Assembly: GCF_001042985.1 (NCBI RefSeq)
Contig: NZ_JYKY01000003.1
Coordinates: 124,001-188,000, forward strand
DNA from: Pseudomonas lundensis
GTDB taxonomy: Bacteria; Pseudomonadota; Gammaproteobacteria; Pseudomonadales; Pseudomonadaceae
Direction of reading: 5' to 3'
DNA length: 64,000 nt
How positions within the stretch are numbered: the first letter of the stretch is position 1; every line of letters starts with the position of its first letter. The notes beneath the pieces are model-generated. The model was not told where the DNA came from and searched no databases. It saw nothing but the letters and a program-made list of their open reading frames with translations. Below are positions 9,723 through 19,557 of this stretch, one piece after another. The position numbers and the translations under genes were made by a program.

Positions 9723-11798
9723 TTAGACTTGCCCGTATTGCTGGCCATGCCGCAACCATCGGTCCAGCAACGGACTGACATGGGTTGGCCAACGCTCCAG
9801 GAGGGCTTGCGCGGCATCACGCACCGCAGGCAGCAGGTCAGCATCGCGCATCAGGTCCGCGACCTTGAATTGCAGCAGGCCTGTTTGCCGGGTGCCGAGC
9901 ATTTCGCCGGGGCCACGCAGCTCCAGGTCTTTTTCCGCGATAACGAAACCATCGTTGGTCTCGCGCATGATGCCCAAACGCTGACGGCCGATTTGCGACA
10001 GCGGCGGGTGGTACAACAGCACGCAATGGCTGACGGCGCTGCCACGCCCGACGCGGCCGCGTAACTGGTGCAATTGCGACAGGCCCAGACGCTCGGGGTT
10101 TTCGATAATCATCAGGCTGGCGTTGGGCACGTCGACCCCGACTTCAATCACGGTGGTAGCAATCAGCAATTGCAGCTCACCGGCCTTGAAACACGCCATG
10201 ACTTCGGCCTTTTCTGCGGCTTTCATGCGGCCGTGAATCAAGCCGACGCGCAGCTCGCCCAAGGCGCTGGACAGGTCTTCAAACGTAGTTTCTGCCGCCT
10301 GGCAGGTCAGCTCTTCAGATTCTTCGATCAAGGTGCACACCCAGTACGCCTGACGGCCTTCGGCACACGCAGCGCGCACCCGCTCGATCACTTCGACACG
10401 CCGGGTGTCGACCACCAGCACGGTGTTGACGGGCGTGCGGCCGGGGGGCAATTCGTCGAGGATCGACGTGTCGAGGTCAGCGTAAGCACTCATGGCCAGC
10501 GTGCGCGGGATCGGGGTGGCGGTCATGATCAATTGGTGCGGACATATCACACCGCCCGCCCCCTTATTGCGCAGGGCCAGCCGCTGCTGAACACCGAAAC
10601 GGTGCTGCTCGTCGATGATGACCAGGGCCAGGTTCTTGAACTGCACTTGATCCTGAAACAACGCGTGCGTGCCCACCACCATCGGCGCGCCATTGGCGAT
10701 CTGCTCCAGCGCAGAGGCGCGTGCCTTGCCCTTGAGCTTGCCCGCCAGCCACGCCACTTCAAGCCCCAGCGGTTCCAGCCAGCGTTTGAAGCTGATGAAG
10801 TGTTGCTCGGCGAGGATCTCCGTTGGCGCCATCAATGCCACTTGATAGCCTGCCTCCAGCGCCTGCAACGCCGCCATGGCCGCGACCACCGTTTTACCGG
10901 CGCCAACATCGCCCTGGATCAGACGTAGCATGGGCTCGTGCTGACTGAGATCGTAGGCAATTTCGTTGCCCACACGGACCTGGGCACCCGTGGGCGAAAA
11001 CCCAAGATTGTTCAAAAATTGAACAGGCAGCTGTTTGGCCTTGGGCAAAACCGGAGCACGCAGCGACCGCAGGCTTTCACGCAGCCGCTGCTGGGAGAGC
11101 TGATGGGTGAGCAGTTCTTCGAAAGCCAGCCGGTGTTGAGCCCAATGATGGCCGAGGGCAAGCTCTTCTACATCCGCATCGGCCGGCGGCTGGTGCAAAT
11201 AGCGAATCGCTTCGTCCAGCGGGGCCAGTTGATAGTCTTTGGCCAGCTCCGGCGGCAGCCAGTCCGGCAGGCTGCGCGGTCCCAGCATGGCCAGGCTTTG
11301 CTGGCTTAACTGGCGCAGCCGTTGTTGGGTCAAGCCTTCCGTCGTGGGGTAAATCGGGGTCAGGGTGGTGTCCACCGGAGGCGGCTCATCGCCCGTGATG
11401 GCGCGGTACTCCGGGTGGTAGATTTCCAGCCCCGATGCGCCGGGACGCGCTTCGCCGTAACACCGTACTTCGGTGCCGCGCTTGAGGCTTTCCTTTTGCG
11501 CATTGCTGAAGTGGTAGAAGCGCAGACTCAGGCCGCCGGTGCCGTCATTGATACGCACCAGCAGACTGCGACGCTTGCCCATGACCACATCGGCGCCGAT
11601 CACCCGCCCTTCGACCACCGCATCCTGACCCGGCCGCAACGCGCCGATGGGCACGACGCGGGTACGGTCCTGATAACGCAGCGGCAAATGGAACAATACG
11701 TCTTGTACGGTTTCCAGCCCGACCTTGGCCAATTTCTCGGCCATGGCCTCGCCCACACCCTTGAGCGCAGTGACCGACACCTTCGACAACTCGGTCAT
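9723..11798 (-). CDS. recG: ATP-dependent DNA helicase RecG
   Basis: 691-residue SF2 helicase that reverses stalled forks and processes Holliday and R-loop structures. An N-terminal HhH/OB wedge domain (KVSVTALKGVGEAMAEKL, then the OB fold to about residue 230) precedes the helicase core with Walker A GDVGAGKT, the DEQH box and the TATPIPRT motif. The C-terminal RecG helix-hairpin segment is present. The start MTELSKV was chosen as the family N-terminus; the frame continues 14 codons further upstream. It begins 8 bases after the oxyR stop, suggesting co-transcription from oxyR. Confidence 0.97.
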   Translation of the reverse strand: MTELSKVSVTALKGVGEAMAEKLAKVGLETVQDVLFHLPLRYQDRTRVVPIGALRPGQDAVVEGRVIGADVVMGKRRSLLVRINDGTGGLSLRFYHFSNAQKESLKRGTEVRCYGEARPGASGLEIYHPEYRAITGDEPPPVDTTLTPIYPTTEGLTQQRLRQLSQQSLAMLGPRSLPDWLPPELAKDYQLAPLDEAIRYLHQPPADADVEELALGHHWAQHRLAFEELLTHQLSQQRLRESLRSLRAPVLPKAKQLPVQFLNNLGFSPTGAQVRVGNEIAYDLSQHEPMLRLIQGDVGAGKTVVAAMAALQALEAGYQVALMAPTEILAEQHFISFKRWLEPLGLEVAWLAGKLKGKARASALEQIANGAPMVVGTHALFQDQVQFKNLALVIIDEQHRFGVQQRLALRNKGAGGVICPHQLIMTATPIPRTLAMSAYADLDTSILDELPPGRTPVNTVLVVDTRRVEVIERVRAACAEGRQAYWVCTLIEESEELTCQAAETTFEDLSSALGELRVGLIHGRMKAAEKAEVMACFKAGELQLLIATTVIEVGVDVPNASLMIIENPERLGLSQLHQLRGRVGRGSAVSHCVLLYHPPLSQIGRQRLGIMRETNDGFVIAEKDLELRGPGEMLGTRQTGLLQFKVADLMRDADLLPAVRDAAQALLERWPTHVSPLLDRWLRHGQQYGQV

Positions 11799-11806
11799 GG
11801 CAGCAC

Positions 11807-12727
11807 TTATGTCGCCGCGGGCGGCTTGGCCACCGAGCACAGGCGAATCGAATCAGCGAGGATCTCAATGGCTTTGGGCCGCGGGAAACTGGCGCGCCAT
11901 GCAATCGCAACCGTCCGAAATGGCACGGGCGGCGTCAGTGGACGTACCGCCAGCACGCCGGGGGAATAGTGATGGCTGTCTACCGCCGACAGCGGCAGGA
12001 TCGAAATCCCCAAACCGGAGGCCACCATGTGGCGAATGGTTTCGAGCGAGCTGGATTCCACCGTGGTGTGCTTGGCGCCGTCATTGCCTTTGGTCAGGGT
12101 CGGGCACGCTTCAAGCACCTGATCGCGGAAGCAATGGCCTTCACCCAGCAACAACAAGCTCTTGTCGTTCAGCAGGCTGGCGTCGATGGTTTCTTTTTTG
12201 GTCCACGGGTGTTCGCTCGGCATCAGCACGTAGAACGGCTCGTCGTAGAGCGGCAAGGTCAGCACGTCCGCTTCCTGGAACGGCAGGGCGATGATGATCG
12301 CGTCCAGTTCGCCGTTGCGCAGTTTGTCGCGCAGCACATGCGTGAAGTTTTCTTCGATGTACAACGGCATCTGCGGGGCGACCCGGTGCAGTTGCGGGAT
12401 CAGGTGCGGAAACAGATAGGGGCCAACGGTGTAGATCGCGCCGACCTTGAGCGGGGCAGTCAGCTGGTTTTTACCCGCCTGGGCCAGCTCGCGAATGCCT
12501 TGCGCCTGCTCCAGTACTTTTTGGGCCTGGGCCACAATGCCTTCACCCACGGGCGTGAGTCGCACGGCGCTTTTGCTGCGCTCAAAAATCAGCACACCGA
12601 GTTCGTCTTCCAGTTTTTTCACGCCCACCGAGAGGGTCGGTTGGCTGACGTGGCAACGCTCAGCCGCATGGCCGAAATGTTGCTCTTGGGCAAGAGTAAC
12701 GATGTAACGCAATTCTGTAAGAGTCAT
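11807..12727 (-). CDS. oxyR: hydrogen peroxide-inducible activator OxyR
   Basis: 306-residue LysR-type regulator. The N-terminal winged HTH is MTLTELRYIVTLAQ with HVSQPTLS. The redox pair is Cys199 and Cys208 in GHCFRDQVLEAC, the hallmark of peroxide-sensing OxyR. On oxidation it activates katB, ahpC and other defence genes, and in Pseudomonas also affects iron uptake. The ATG at 12727 gives the standard N-terminus; 23 extra in-frame codons upstream are not part of the family. It precedes recG by 8 bases, as in other Pseudomonas. Confidence 0.97.
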   Translation of the reverse strand: MTLTELRYIVTLAQEQHFGHAAERCHVSQPTLSVGVKKLEDELGVLIFERSKSAVRLTPVGEGIVAQAQKVLEQAQGIRELAQAGKNQLTAPLKVGAIYTVGPYLFPHLIPQLHRVAPQMPLYIEENFTHVLRDKLRNGELDAIIIALPFQEADVLTLPLYDEPFYVLMPSEHPWTKKETIDASLLNDKSLLLLGEGHCFRDQVLEACPTLTKGNDGAKHTTVESSSLETIRHMVASGLGISILPLSAVDSHHYSPGVLAVRPLTPPVPFRTVAIAWRASFPRPKAIEILADSIRLCSVAKPPAAT

Positions 12728-12858
12728 AGCGGGCGTCCATGTGGTTGCGGGCCAAAGCATAACGGCTGCAATCGATAGACGCACGTTATCAGACATTACC
12801 CACGTAGCTACAGTCGCTAATCAGTGCCTGAGCTGTTTTCTTGCGCTAGCAGACGCAA

Positions 12859-12882
12859 AAAGGGCACCTCGCGGTGCCCTTT
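12859..12882 (-). terminator. rho-independent terminator after tonB
   Basis: Stem AAAGGGCACC / GGTGCCCTTT with loop TCGC, followed on the minus strand by a T-run. It lies directly after the tonB stop and isolates exbBD-tonB from oxyR. Confidence 0.85.
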
Positions 12883-12888
12883 CTGATA

Positions 12889-13638
12889 TTAGCGCCTACG
12901 TTTATCGATCGAATAAACGAAAGGCGCCACAATTTCGATGCTGCCGTTGGTCAGCATGTCTGCCGGAGGCTTGGGCAGCGGCTGTGCCCGGCGGATCATT
13001 TCCAGGGTGGCCCGGTCCAGATCGGCGTTGCCCGAGCGTCCTACCAACTCATAGGACAGCACCTTGCCCTCGGCATCGACTACGAAGCGCAGCCGGTTCA
13101 GGCCTTCCTTGCCACGCGACTGAGCAGCCGCCGGGTACTTTTTGTACTTGCCCAGGTGAGCCAGCAAGGCGCCTTCCCAACTGGCCTTCGCCGCCAACTG
13201 TTGTGCCGACGGCCCTTGGACCGGTGCGGCTGACTTCTCGCTTGGCGCCTTGGTAGGCGTCGCATCGCTCGGTTTTTCTTCAGAAGGTTTCTCTTTGACC
13301 GGCTCCTGCTTCTTTTCCACAGGCTTGGGAGGCTGCGGCTTCTGCTTGGGCTTGACCGGTTTAGGAACGGAAATCTTCGGCTTGGGCGCTTCGGCCAGCT
13401 TGGGGATCGGCAACTCTTCTACCGGTGCCGGCGGCTGTGGTGGGGTCACCACTTTCGGCGGCGCAGGAGGAGGCGGTGCCGGCAGTGGCGCGAGATCGAT
13501 CATCATCGCCTGAGGCGGCAGTTCGATCGCGCGCGGGTTAGACCATTGCAGGGCGAGGATAACCGCCACTGCATGGACGCCCAATACCACGGCCAGGCTG
13601 ATTCCGTAACGCGTCATCTTTTGGCGCGTCATGCTCAT
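12889..13638 (-). CDS. tonB: energy transducer TonB
   Basis: 249 residues. A single N-terminal membrane anchor (about 12-30) is followed by a long Pro/Lys/Glu-rich spacer (about 45-150: PPPPAPP, KPKQKPQPPKP, EKPSEEKPSD) that crosses the periplasm. The C-terminal TonB fold (about 165-249) contains YPAAAQSRGKEGLNRLRFVVD. It transmits proton-motive energy from ExbBD to outer-membrane siderophore and vitamin receptors. Its start overlaps the exbD stop (ATGA), so translation is coupled. Confidence 0.96.
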   Translation of the reverse strand: MSMTRQKMTRYGISLAVVLGVHAVAVILALQWSNPRAIELPPQAMMIDLAPLPAPPPPAPPKVVTPPQPPAPVEELPIPKLAEAPKPKISVPKPVKPKQKPQPPKPVEKKQEPVKEKPSEEKPSDATPTKAPSEKSAAPVQGPSAQQLAAKASWEGALLAHLGKYKKYPAAAQSRGKEGLNRLRFVVDAEGKVLSYELVGRSGNADLDRATLEMIRRAQPLPKPPADMLTNGSIEIVAPFVYSIDKRRR

Positions 13639-14060
13639 TTCTTGGCTGCCGTCTCAAGTCCGACCAGACCCACCTTCAAGTAACCGGCTGCGCGCAATGC
13701 ATCCATTACGCTCATCAAGTCACCGTAATCCACGCCTTTATCGGCCTGGAAGAAGATCGTCGTGTCCTTGTTGTTGTGCGTGCGGGCATCCAGGGTCGGG
13801 CCCAGCGCTTCGACCGATACCGGCTCTTCGCCCAGGAACAGACGCTGGTCAGCCTTGACGCTCAGAAACACCGGCTTCTCGGGACGAGGCGCAGGCTTGG
13901 CCGTCGAAGCGGGCAGGTCCACTTTGATGTCCACAGTGGCCAGCGGAGCGGCCACCATGAAGATGATCAGCAGCACCAACATCACGTCAATGAAGGGCGT
14001 GACGTTGATTTCATGGTTCTCGGCGAGATCGTCTGCGCCTTCTTTTAAATGCAGGCCCAT
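13635..14060 (-). CDS. exbD: biopolymer transporter ExbD
   Basis: 141 residues: a short cytoplasmic N-terminus, one membrane helix (about 22-42, INVTPFIDVMLVLLIIFM) with the conserved Asp of the helix (FIDVMLV) used for proton coupling, and a periplasmic domain. It is a partner of ExbB and TonB in energising outer-membrane transport. It follows exbB by 6 bases and overlaps tonB by 4. Confidence 0.97.
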   Translation of the reverse strand: MGLHLKEGADDLAENHEINVTPFIDVMLVLLIIFMVAAPLATVDIKVDLPASTAKPAPRPEKPVFLSVKADQRLFLGEEPVSVEALGPTLDARTHNNKDTTIFFQADKGVDYGDLMSVMDALRAAGYLKVGLVGLETAAKK

Positions 14061-14066
14061 GGCCGA

Positions 14067-15074
14067 TTACCCCACTTTCACCATGTGCGGTTGCGAGCTG
14101 CGCTCAGGCGGCAGGTGATCGAGGTCACGGCTGACCAGCAACAACACCTCGGCCGACGCGTCTGCCACCTGGGCCTTGTAGCCGGTGATCGAGCGGGCAA
14201 AGACGTTGTAAATCACGACCGCCGGGATCGCTGCAACCAGGCCCAAAGCCGTCGCCAGAAGGGCTTCGGCAATACCGGGCGCAACAACAGCCAGGTTGGT
14301 GGTTTGCGTTTTAGCGATGCCGATGAAGCTGTTCATGATGCCCCACACGGTCCCGAACAGGCCGACAAACGGGGCAGTCGAACCGATGGTGGCCAATACA
14401 CCTGTGCCGCTGCTCATGTTACGGCCACATGCCGCAACCAGGCGCTCCAGGCGGAAGCTCACACGCTCCTTGATGCCTTCTTTTTCACGGCTGTTTGCCG
14501 ACAAACGCATCTCTTCGAGAGCGTCTTGCACTAGCAGGTGAGCAAGGGTGCCTTCTTTGGCGGCCGACTCGCTGGCTTCCTTAAGGGTGCGGGCCTTTTT
14601 CAGGTTGGCGATTTCGGTACGCAGGCGACGCTTGGCGCCCAGCACTTCAAACCCTTTGGCAATCCAGATGGTCCAGGTAATGATCGAAGCAATAGCCAGA
14701 CCGATCATCACAATTTTGACGATGATGTCGGCATTTTTATACATGCCCCAAGGCGACAGGTCGTGGGCCATGCCCAGGCTGTTGCCTTCTTCGGCGACGA
14801 TTTGTTGTGCGTCTTCAGCGGGCACCGCAGCACCGTCAGCAGCATTGGCCGGCGCAGTAGCGTCAGGAGTGGCAACAGGAGGCGTGGCAGGAGCTGCCGC
14901 ATCCGCCGGAGCAGGCGCGACGGCAGCAGGCTGGGTGGCAGGCGTCGTTGGCTCATCGGCAAACGCCGCAGCAGGAGCAAGTAACAGGCTGAACATCAGC
15001 GCCGCCACTCCACGCCAAAGACGTGTCGGGCTCAACGGCTGGGTTGGCGAAGCGGTGGAATGATTGCGTGTCAT
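14067..15074 (-). CDS. exbB: biopolymer transporter ExbB
   Basis: 335 residues. A signal-like N-terminus ending near ALMFSLLLAPAAAFA is followed by an Ala/Pro/Thr-rich periplasmic segment (about 45-110), then the ExbB/MotA/TolQ core with three membrane helices, including GSTAPFVGLFGTVWGIM. The extended N-terminal arm is typical of Pseudomonas ExbB. It forms the pentameric proton channel around ExbD. The ATG at 15074 (MTRNHST) fits the family; 37 extra in-frame upstream codons are rejected. It is the first gene of exbB-exbD-tonB. Iron control is expected for such operons, but I could not find a convincing Fur box in the 185 bases upstream. Confidence 0.95.
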   Translation of the reverse strand: MTRNHSTASPTQPLSPTRLWRGVAALMFSLLLAPAAAFADEPTTPATQPAAVAPAPADAAAPATPPVATPDATAPANAADGAAVPAEDAQQIVAEEGNSLGMAHDLSPWGMYKNADIIVKIVMIGLAIASIITWTIWIAKGFEVLGAKRRLRTEIANLKKARTLKEASESAAKEGTLAHLLVQDALEEMRLSANSREKEGIKERVSFRLERLVAACGRNMSSGTGVLATIGSTAPFVGLFGTVWGIMNSFIGIAKTQTTNLAVVAPGIAEALLATALGLVAAIPAVVIYNVFARSITGYKAQVADASAEVLLLVSRDLDHLPPERSSQPHMVKVG

Positions 15075-15259
15075 GCTAGCCGGACCTGAGAAAGTATTAG
15101 GGTTTTGCCCTACAACGCGTGTAAGACCAAGGACAAATGATGCGTTATTATTGCAAGTAATTCTTGTTAACAAAAGCAATAGCACCTGTTTTTTTCCAGT
15201 GTCACGACCAACGTCTGACCTTTTCGTGCCGCTTTGTTGCTTTTCTTTAGGAGTTTGAG

Positions 15260-16117
15260 ATGACCAAAGGCGCTGTTTTGATCGTCGGCTGTGGCGATGT
15301 CGGAAGCCGACTTGCTGCCCAACTGATGGATGCCGACTGGAAGGTGTACGGATTGCGACGCTCCGTTGATCGACTGCCCAAGGGGGTGATCGGCGTTCCC
15401 GCTGATCTGTTCAACGCGCAGTGCCCGGCCCAATGGCCCACTGAACAGATTGATTACGTCGTCTATAGCGTTGCCGCGACCGAGCATGACGAAGCGGGCT
15501 ATCAAGCGGCGTATGTGCAAGCCCTCACCCACGCGTTGAGCTGGCTGAAACAGCACAACCAGCACCCCAAGCACTTGTTGTTTGTCTCCAGCAGCGGTGT
15601 GTATGTGCAGCAAAGCGGGGAATGGGTCGATGAGAACTCCCCGGCCGAAGCCACCCGGTATTCAGGCCGCATCATGCTCGACGCCGAACAGCTCGCGTTG
15701 AACAGCGGCATCCCCGCCAGCGTTGTACGCCTGACCGGCATTTATGGACCGGGCCGGGAGTGGCTGCTGGGGCAAGTGCGCAAAGGCTATCGCGTAGAGC
15801 GTGATCCGCCGCTGTATGGCAATCGCATTCATGCGGACGATGCGGGCGGGTTGCTGGCCTTTCTGTTAGAAGCGCACCGGCAGGGCAAAAAGCTGGACGA
15901 TTGTTACATCGGTGTCGACAACGAGCCTGCACCGCTGGCAGATGTGGTCGACTGGCTGCGCGGGCAGTTGGGCGTCACACAATGGAGCGACGAAGCTAGC
16001 GTGCGACGCGCAGGTAGCAAGCGGTGCAGCAACGCGCGGGCCAGGGCATTGGGCTGGGAACCGCGCTACCCGAGCTACCGTGAAGGTTATGCGGCAATTC
16101 TGGCAGGGCAGTCTTAA
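15260..16117 (+). CDS. NAD(P)-dependent epimerase/dehydratase family protein (YeeZ-like)
   Basis: 285-residue extended short-chain dehydrogenase fold. The nucleotide-binding motif VGCGDVGSRLA places the glycines at residues 10, 12 and 15. SSSGVYVQQSGEWVDE and the downstream Tyr/Arg stretch (ATRYSGRIMLDAE) resemble YeeZ and nucleoside-sugar epimerases, but the canonical YxxxK is replaced, so catalysis is uncertain. A good SD (TAGGAG) precedes the ATG. It is divergent from exbB. The physiological substrate is unknown. Confidence 0.8.
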   Translation: MTKGAVLIVGCGDVGSRLAAQLMDADWKVYGLRRSVDRLPKGVIGVPADLFNAQCPAQWPTEQIDYVVYSVAATEHDEAGYQAAYVQALTHALSWLKQHNQHPKHLLFVSSSGVYVQQSGEWVDENSPAEATRYSGRIMLDAEQLALNSGIPASVVRLTGIYGPGREWLLGQVRKGYRVERDPPLYGNRIHADDAGGLLAFLLEAHRQGKKLDDCYIGVDNEPAPLADVVDWLRGQLGVTQWSDEASVRRAGSKRCSNARARALGWEPRYPSYREGYAAILAGQS

Positions 16118-16130
16118 TTCAGAGAGGAGG

Positions 16131-16156
16131 GCGGGAGCTGTTAATCAAGCTCCCGC
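16131..16156. terminator. hairpin between convergent genes
   Basis: Perfect 9-bp inverted repeat GCGGGAGCT/AGCTCCCGC with an 8-base loop, between the SDR gene and the convergent lipoprotein gene. It is a likely bidirectional terminator, without a strong T-run. Confidence 0.55.
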
Positions 16157-16162
16157 GCACGC

Positions 16163-16906
16163 TTAACTCTGTTTCTCAAGCACCCATTCACGCTTGCCCG
16201 GATACAACTGAGGCATTTCGTCAGGTTGCGATGCATCCAGCGCTTCAAAGATTTCGAGCTGCTTACCTTTACGCACGAAAATGTGAGCGGCACCCGCATC
16301 ACCCTGCTGCAGCCACAGGCTGTCGTACTCACCGCTCATCGACGCACAATCGCCCGCCAGACACAGCGCGTAGGCATTCATGCCCGGCAACCCCGTGAGC
16401 TGGCCACCCGGTGAAAACGTCACCGTACCACCTTGCCCAGTGCCGCTCTGAATGCGCCACGGGCCACCCAGGTAAGCTGCTTTGAGCGCTTTTTCGAAGC
16501 TGGTTCCAAGCGGGTCATCGGCCATCACATTGACGCGTGACCGTACGAAAGATTGCTGAGGGTCGGCGTCAGCCGCAGCCTGGATGAGTTCATCGCCCTC
16601 CACACTCAAGGCCGTTGCCGCGCTGCCATAAAAATTAACCTGCCACACACCCTTGTCTTCGGGCTGCAATTTGCCTTCGACACGCTCGAAACCATTGGTG
16701 TAGCGGGCTTGAGCACGCTGGGTGTCAATGTCCCACTCAAGGTTGGGACCGTAAGTCAGCAACGCTTCACGCAGGTTGCCACCTTGGGCAGCTGCATCAA
16801 TCGCAGCCTGGTTGATCCAGATACCACTGACATCGCGGTGGGCGGGTTCGTTGGCACAGCCACCCAGAAAAACGGTGAGCAGTGACAAGGCTAGCGCTTT
16901 GCGCAT
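16163..16906 (-). CDS. predicted lipoprotein of unknown function
   Basis: 247 residues with a lipoprotein signal peptide (MRKALALSLLTVFLGGC; acylated Cys at about 17). The mature part has no family I recognise. It contains repeated patterns of an 'expected value' type domain (WDIDTQRAQARYTNGFERVEGKL, GVWQVNFYG) that look like a small beta-sandwich. Retention in the inner or outer membrane cannot be decided. It is a single gene separated from ridA by 70 bases. Confidence 0.75.
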   Translation of the reverse strand: MRKALALSLLTVFLGGCANEPAHRDVSGIWINQAAIDAAAQGGNLREALLTYGPNLEWDIDTQRAQARYTNGFERVEGKLQPEDKGVWQVNFYGSAATALSVEGDELIQAAADADPQQSFVRSRVNVMADDPLGTSFEKALKAAYLGGPWRIQSGTGQGGTVTFSPGGQLTGLPGMNAYALCLAGDCASMSGEYDSLWLQQGDAGAAHIFVRKGKQLEIFEALDASQPDEMPQLYPGKREWVLEKQS

Positions 16907-16976
16907 GGTGGAATCCTTTTAAAACGGGGAAAAGCGGGGGAGTTGGCGCAGCATGAGGACGCTGCGCCGAGGGGCA

Positions 16977-17357
16977 TTACTCGATAACCAGAATGGCATC
17001 CATCTCAACCTGCGAACCCTTTGGCAGGGCTGCAACCCCAATGGCTGCACGAGCCGGGTAAGGTTGTTCGAAGTACGTGCCCATGATCTCGTTGACCTTG
17101 GCGAAGTGGCTCAAGTCAGTCAGGAAGATGTTCAGCTTGACGATATCCTTGAACGAACCGCCTGCTGCTTCGGCCACCGACTTCAGGTTTTCAAACACTT
17201 GGATGGTCTGGGCTTCGAAGCCTTCAACCAGCTCCATGGTGTTTGGGTCCAGCGGGATTTGACCGGACATGTAGACGGTATTGCCAGCTTTGATCGCCTG
17301 GGAATAAGTACCGATGGCCGCAGGTGCCTTGTCGCTGGTGATAACAGTCTTGGTCAT
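16977..17357 (-). CDS. ridA: RidA family enamine/imine deaminase
   Basis: 126 residues of the YjgF/YER057c/UK114 family. It hydrolyses reactive 2-aminoacrylate-type enamines released by PLP enzymes, protecting them from inactivation. The conserved catalytic Arg is in [17 protein letters not shown] (about Arg104), and the family segments [18 protein letters not shown] and KLNIFLTDL are intact. The start MTKTVIT at 17357 has an AGGAG SD. It lies 34 bases downstream of spoT, a conserved arrangement. Confidence 0.96.
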   Translation of the reverse strand: MTKTVITSDKAPAAIGTYSQAIKAGNTVYMSGQIPLDPNTMELVEGFEAQTIQVFENLKSVAEAAGGSFKDIVKLNIFLTDLSHFAKVNEIMGTYFEQPYPARAAIGVAALPKGSQVEMDAILVIE

Positions 17358-17391
17358 GATTGACTCCTTGTAATGGCCGCAGGTAGACGGC

Positions 17392-19497
17392 CTATGCACG
17401 CATCCGAGTGATGCGGATAACCCCGGTAAGGGCACGCAGTTTTTTGATCACGCGAGCCAGGTGCACGCGATCGTGCACGCTGACCACCAGTTGGACCACG
17501 CTGATTCGACCATCGCGTTCGTCCATGCTGATCTTTTCAATGTTGCCGTCGGCGGCGTTCACGCTACTGGCCAGCAGCGCGATCAAACCGCGCTGGTGCT
17601 CCAGCTCGACGCGCAATTCGACGTTGAATTCGCCCGTTACATCCTTGGCCCATGCCAACTGGATGCACTTCTCAGGGTTGTGGCGGATTTCGCTGATATT
17701 GCGGCAGTTGTCCAAGTGCACAACCATGCCTTTGCCCGCGGACAAATGACCCACGATCGGGTCGCCCGGAATAGGCGTACAGCACTTGGCGTAGCTGAGC
17801 ACCAACCCCTCGGTGCCACGGATGGCCAGTGGCCCTTCCGGGCTTGGCAACTGCTCACCTTCGCCCATCAGGCGGCGGGCGACGACGTAAGCCATGCGAT
17901 TGCCCAGACCGATGTCTTCGAGCAAGTCTTCGATCTGTTCCAGGCGATATTCGTTGAGCATCGCCTGCACACGCTCGGCCGGGATTTTGTCCAGCGAGCT
18001 GTTGAACCCGTTGAGCACCTTGTTGAGCAGCCGCTCGCCGAGGTTCACCGACTCGGAACGACGCTGCAACTTGAGGGCGTGACGGATGTGGGTGCGGGCT
18101 TTGCCTGTCACCACAAAATTAAGCCACGCCGGATTCGGGCGGGCGCCGGGGGCACTGACAATCTCGACCGTAGAGCCGCTTTGCAGCGGTTCGGACAGCG
18201 GCGCAAGACGACGGTTGATCCGACAGGCAATGCAACTGTTGCCCACGTCAGTGTGTACCGCATACGCAAAGTCGACCGCCGTGGAGCCTTTTGGCAGCTC
18301 CATGATCCGGCCTTTGGGGGTGAATACGTAAACCTCGTCCGGGAACAGGTCGATTTTCACGCTTTCAATGAATTCGAGGGAGTTGCCTGCGCGCTGTTGC
18401 ATTTCAAGCACGCCTTTGACCCATTGCCGTGCACGGGCATGGGTGCCGGTGTGTTGCTCGTCGCCACTGGATTTGTACAACCAGTGGGCGGCAATACCGT
18501 TGTTGGCCATTTCTTCCATTTCACGGGTACGGATCTGGATCTCGATCGGTACACCATGCATGCCGAACAGCGTGGTATGCAGCGACTGATAGCCGTTGGC
18601 TTTGGGAATGGCAATGTAATCTTTGAAGCGCCCCGGCAGCGGCTTGTACAAATTATGTACAGCGCCCAACACGCGATAACAGGTATCGACCTTATCAACG
18701 ATGATGCGGAACGCGTAAACGTCCATGATCTCGTTGAACGCCCGACGCTTGCCGCGCATCTTCTTGTAGATGCCGTAGATGTGTTTCTGGCGACCACTGA
18801 CTTCGCCCTGAATGCCGTCAACGGCCAGGCAGTGGCTCAGCGACTCTTCGATCTTGTTGACGATTTCCTTGCGATTGCCCCGGGCACGCTTGACGGCCTG
18901 ATAGATGCGCGCCGAACGCATCGGGTACATCGCCTTGAAACCGAGGTCTTCGAATTCGATTCGAATGTTGTGCATGCCCAGCCGGTTGGCAATGGGTGCG
19001 TAGATTTCCAGGGTTTCCTTGGCAATCCGCCGGCGTTTCTCGCCGGACAACACTTCGAGGGTACGCATGTTGTGCAGACGGTCAGCCAGTTTGACCAGAA
19101 TCACGCGAATGTCCCGCGCCATGGCCATGGCCATTTTCTGGAAGTTTTCGGCTTGGGCTTCGGCTTTGGTTTCGAAGTTCATCTGGGTCAGCTTGCTGAC
19201 ACCATCAACCAGTTCTGCCACGGTTTCGCCGAACTGCGCGACGAGCGCCTCTTTGGCAATACCGGTGTCTTCGATGACGTCATGCAGCATCGCCGCCATC
19301 AGGCTTTGATGATCCATGTGCATGTCGGCAAGGATATTCGCGACTGCCAGCGGATGCGTGACATACGGTTCGCCGCTACGGCGGCGTTGGCCGTCGTGGG
19401 CTTGTTCTGCGTAGTAGTACGCTCGGCGGACCAGATTGACCTGGTCCGGGCCGAGGTACGCCGACAAGCGATCGGCGAGGGCGTCTATGCTCGGCAA
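17392..19497 (-). CDS. spoT: bifunctional (p)ppGpp synthetase/hydrolase SpoT
   Basis: 701 residues: HD hydrolase domain (HD at residues 72-73 in LHDVIEDTG), RelA/SpoT synthetase domain (about 230-350, with [16 protein letters not shown]), TGS domain (about 385-445, [24 protein letters not shown]), and a C-terminal ACT domain. It sets the level of the stringent-response alarmone. The start is a TTG at 19497 preceded by a perfect AGGAGG at eight bases spacing, giving [10 protein letters not shown], the same length as P. aeruginosa SpoT (701). A further upstream TTG lies before the SD and is rejected. It is downstream of rpoZ and upstream of ridA. Confidence 0.96.
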   Translation of the reverse strand: MPSIDALADRLSAYLGPDQVNLVRRAYYYAEQAHDGQRRRSGEPYVTHPLAVANILADMHMDHQSLMAAMLHDVIEDTGIAKEALVAQFGETVAELVDGVSKLTQMNFETKAEAQAENFQKMAMAMARDIRVILVKLADRLHNMRTLEVLSGEKRRRIAKETLEIYAPIANRLGMHNIRIEFEDLGFKAMYPMRSARIYQAVKRARGNRKEIVNKIEESLSHCLAVDGIQGEVSGRQKHIYGIYKKMRGKRRAFNEIMDVYAFRIIVDKVDTCYRVLGAVHNLYKPLPGRFKDYIAIPKANGYQSLHTTLFGMHGVPIEIQIRTREMEEMANNGIAAHWLYKSSGDEQHTGTHARARQWVKGVLEMQQRAGNSLEFIESVKIDLFPDEVYVFTPKGRIMELPKGSTAVDFAYAVHTDVGNSCIACRINRRLAPLSEPLQSGSTVEIVSAPGARPNPAWLNFVVTGKARTHIRHALKLQRRSESVNLGERLLNKVLNGFNSSLDKIPAERVQAMLNEYRLEQIEDLLEDIGLGNRMAYVVARRLMGEGEQLPSPEGPLAIRGTEGLVLSYAKCCTPIPGDPIVGHLSAGKGMVVHLDNCRNISEIRHNPEKCIQLAWAKDVTGEFNVELRVELEHQRGLIALLASSVNAADGNIEKISMDERDGRISVVQLVVSVHDRVHLARVIKKLRALTGVIRITRMRA

Positions 19498-19557
19498 GAG
19501 TAAGCCTCCTGCCAAAACTGTGTACCCTTCGCCGTGCTACGTCGACCGGGCATAGGC

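Noticed and set aside
13250..13513. Glycine-rich plus-strand frame opposite tonB
   Set aside because: It mirrors the proline-rich tonB spacer, which reads as Gly/Ser-rich on the other strand.
15130..15180. Possible Fur box in the AT-rich stretch upstream of exbB
   Set aside because: Best alignment to the 19-bp consensus matched fewer than half the positions in either orientation.
17461..19503. Long plus-strand open frame (about 680 codons) opposite spoT
   Set aside because: It is the antisense shadow of spoT in a GC-rich gene: no family similarity, unusual amino-acid mix rich in His/Gln/Asp, and spoT is unambiguous.
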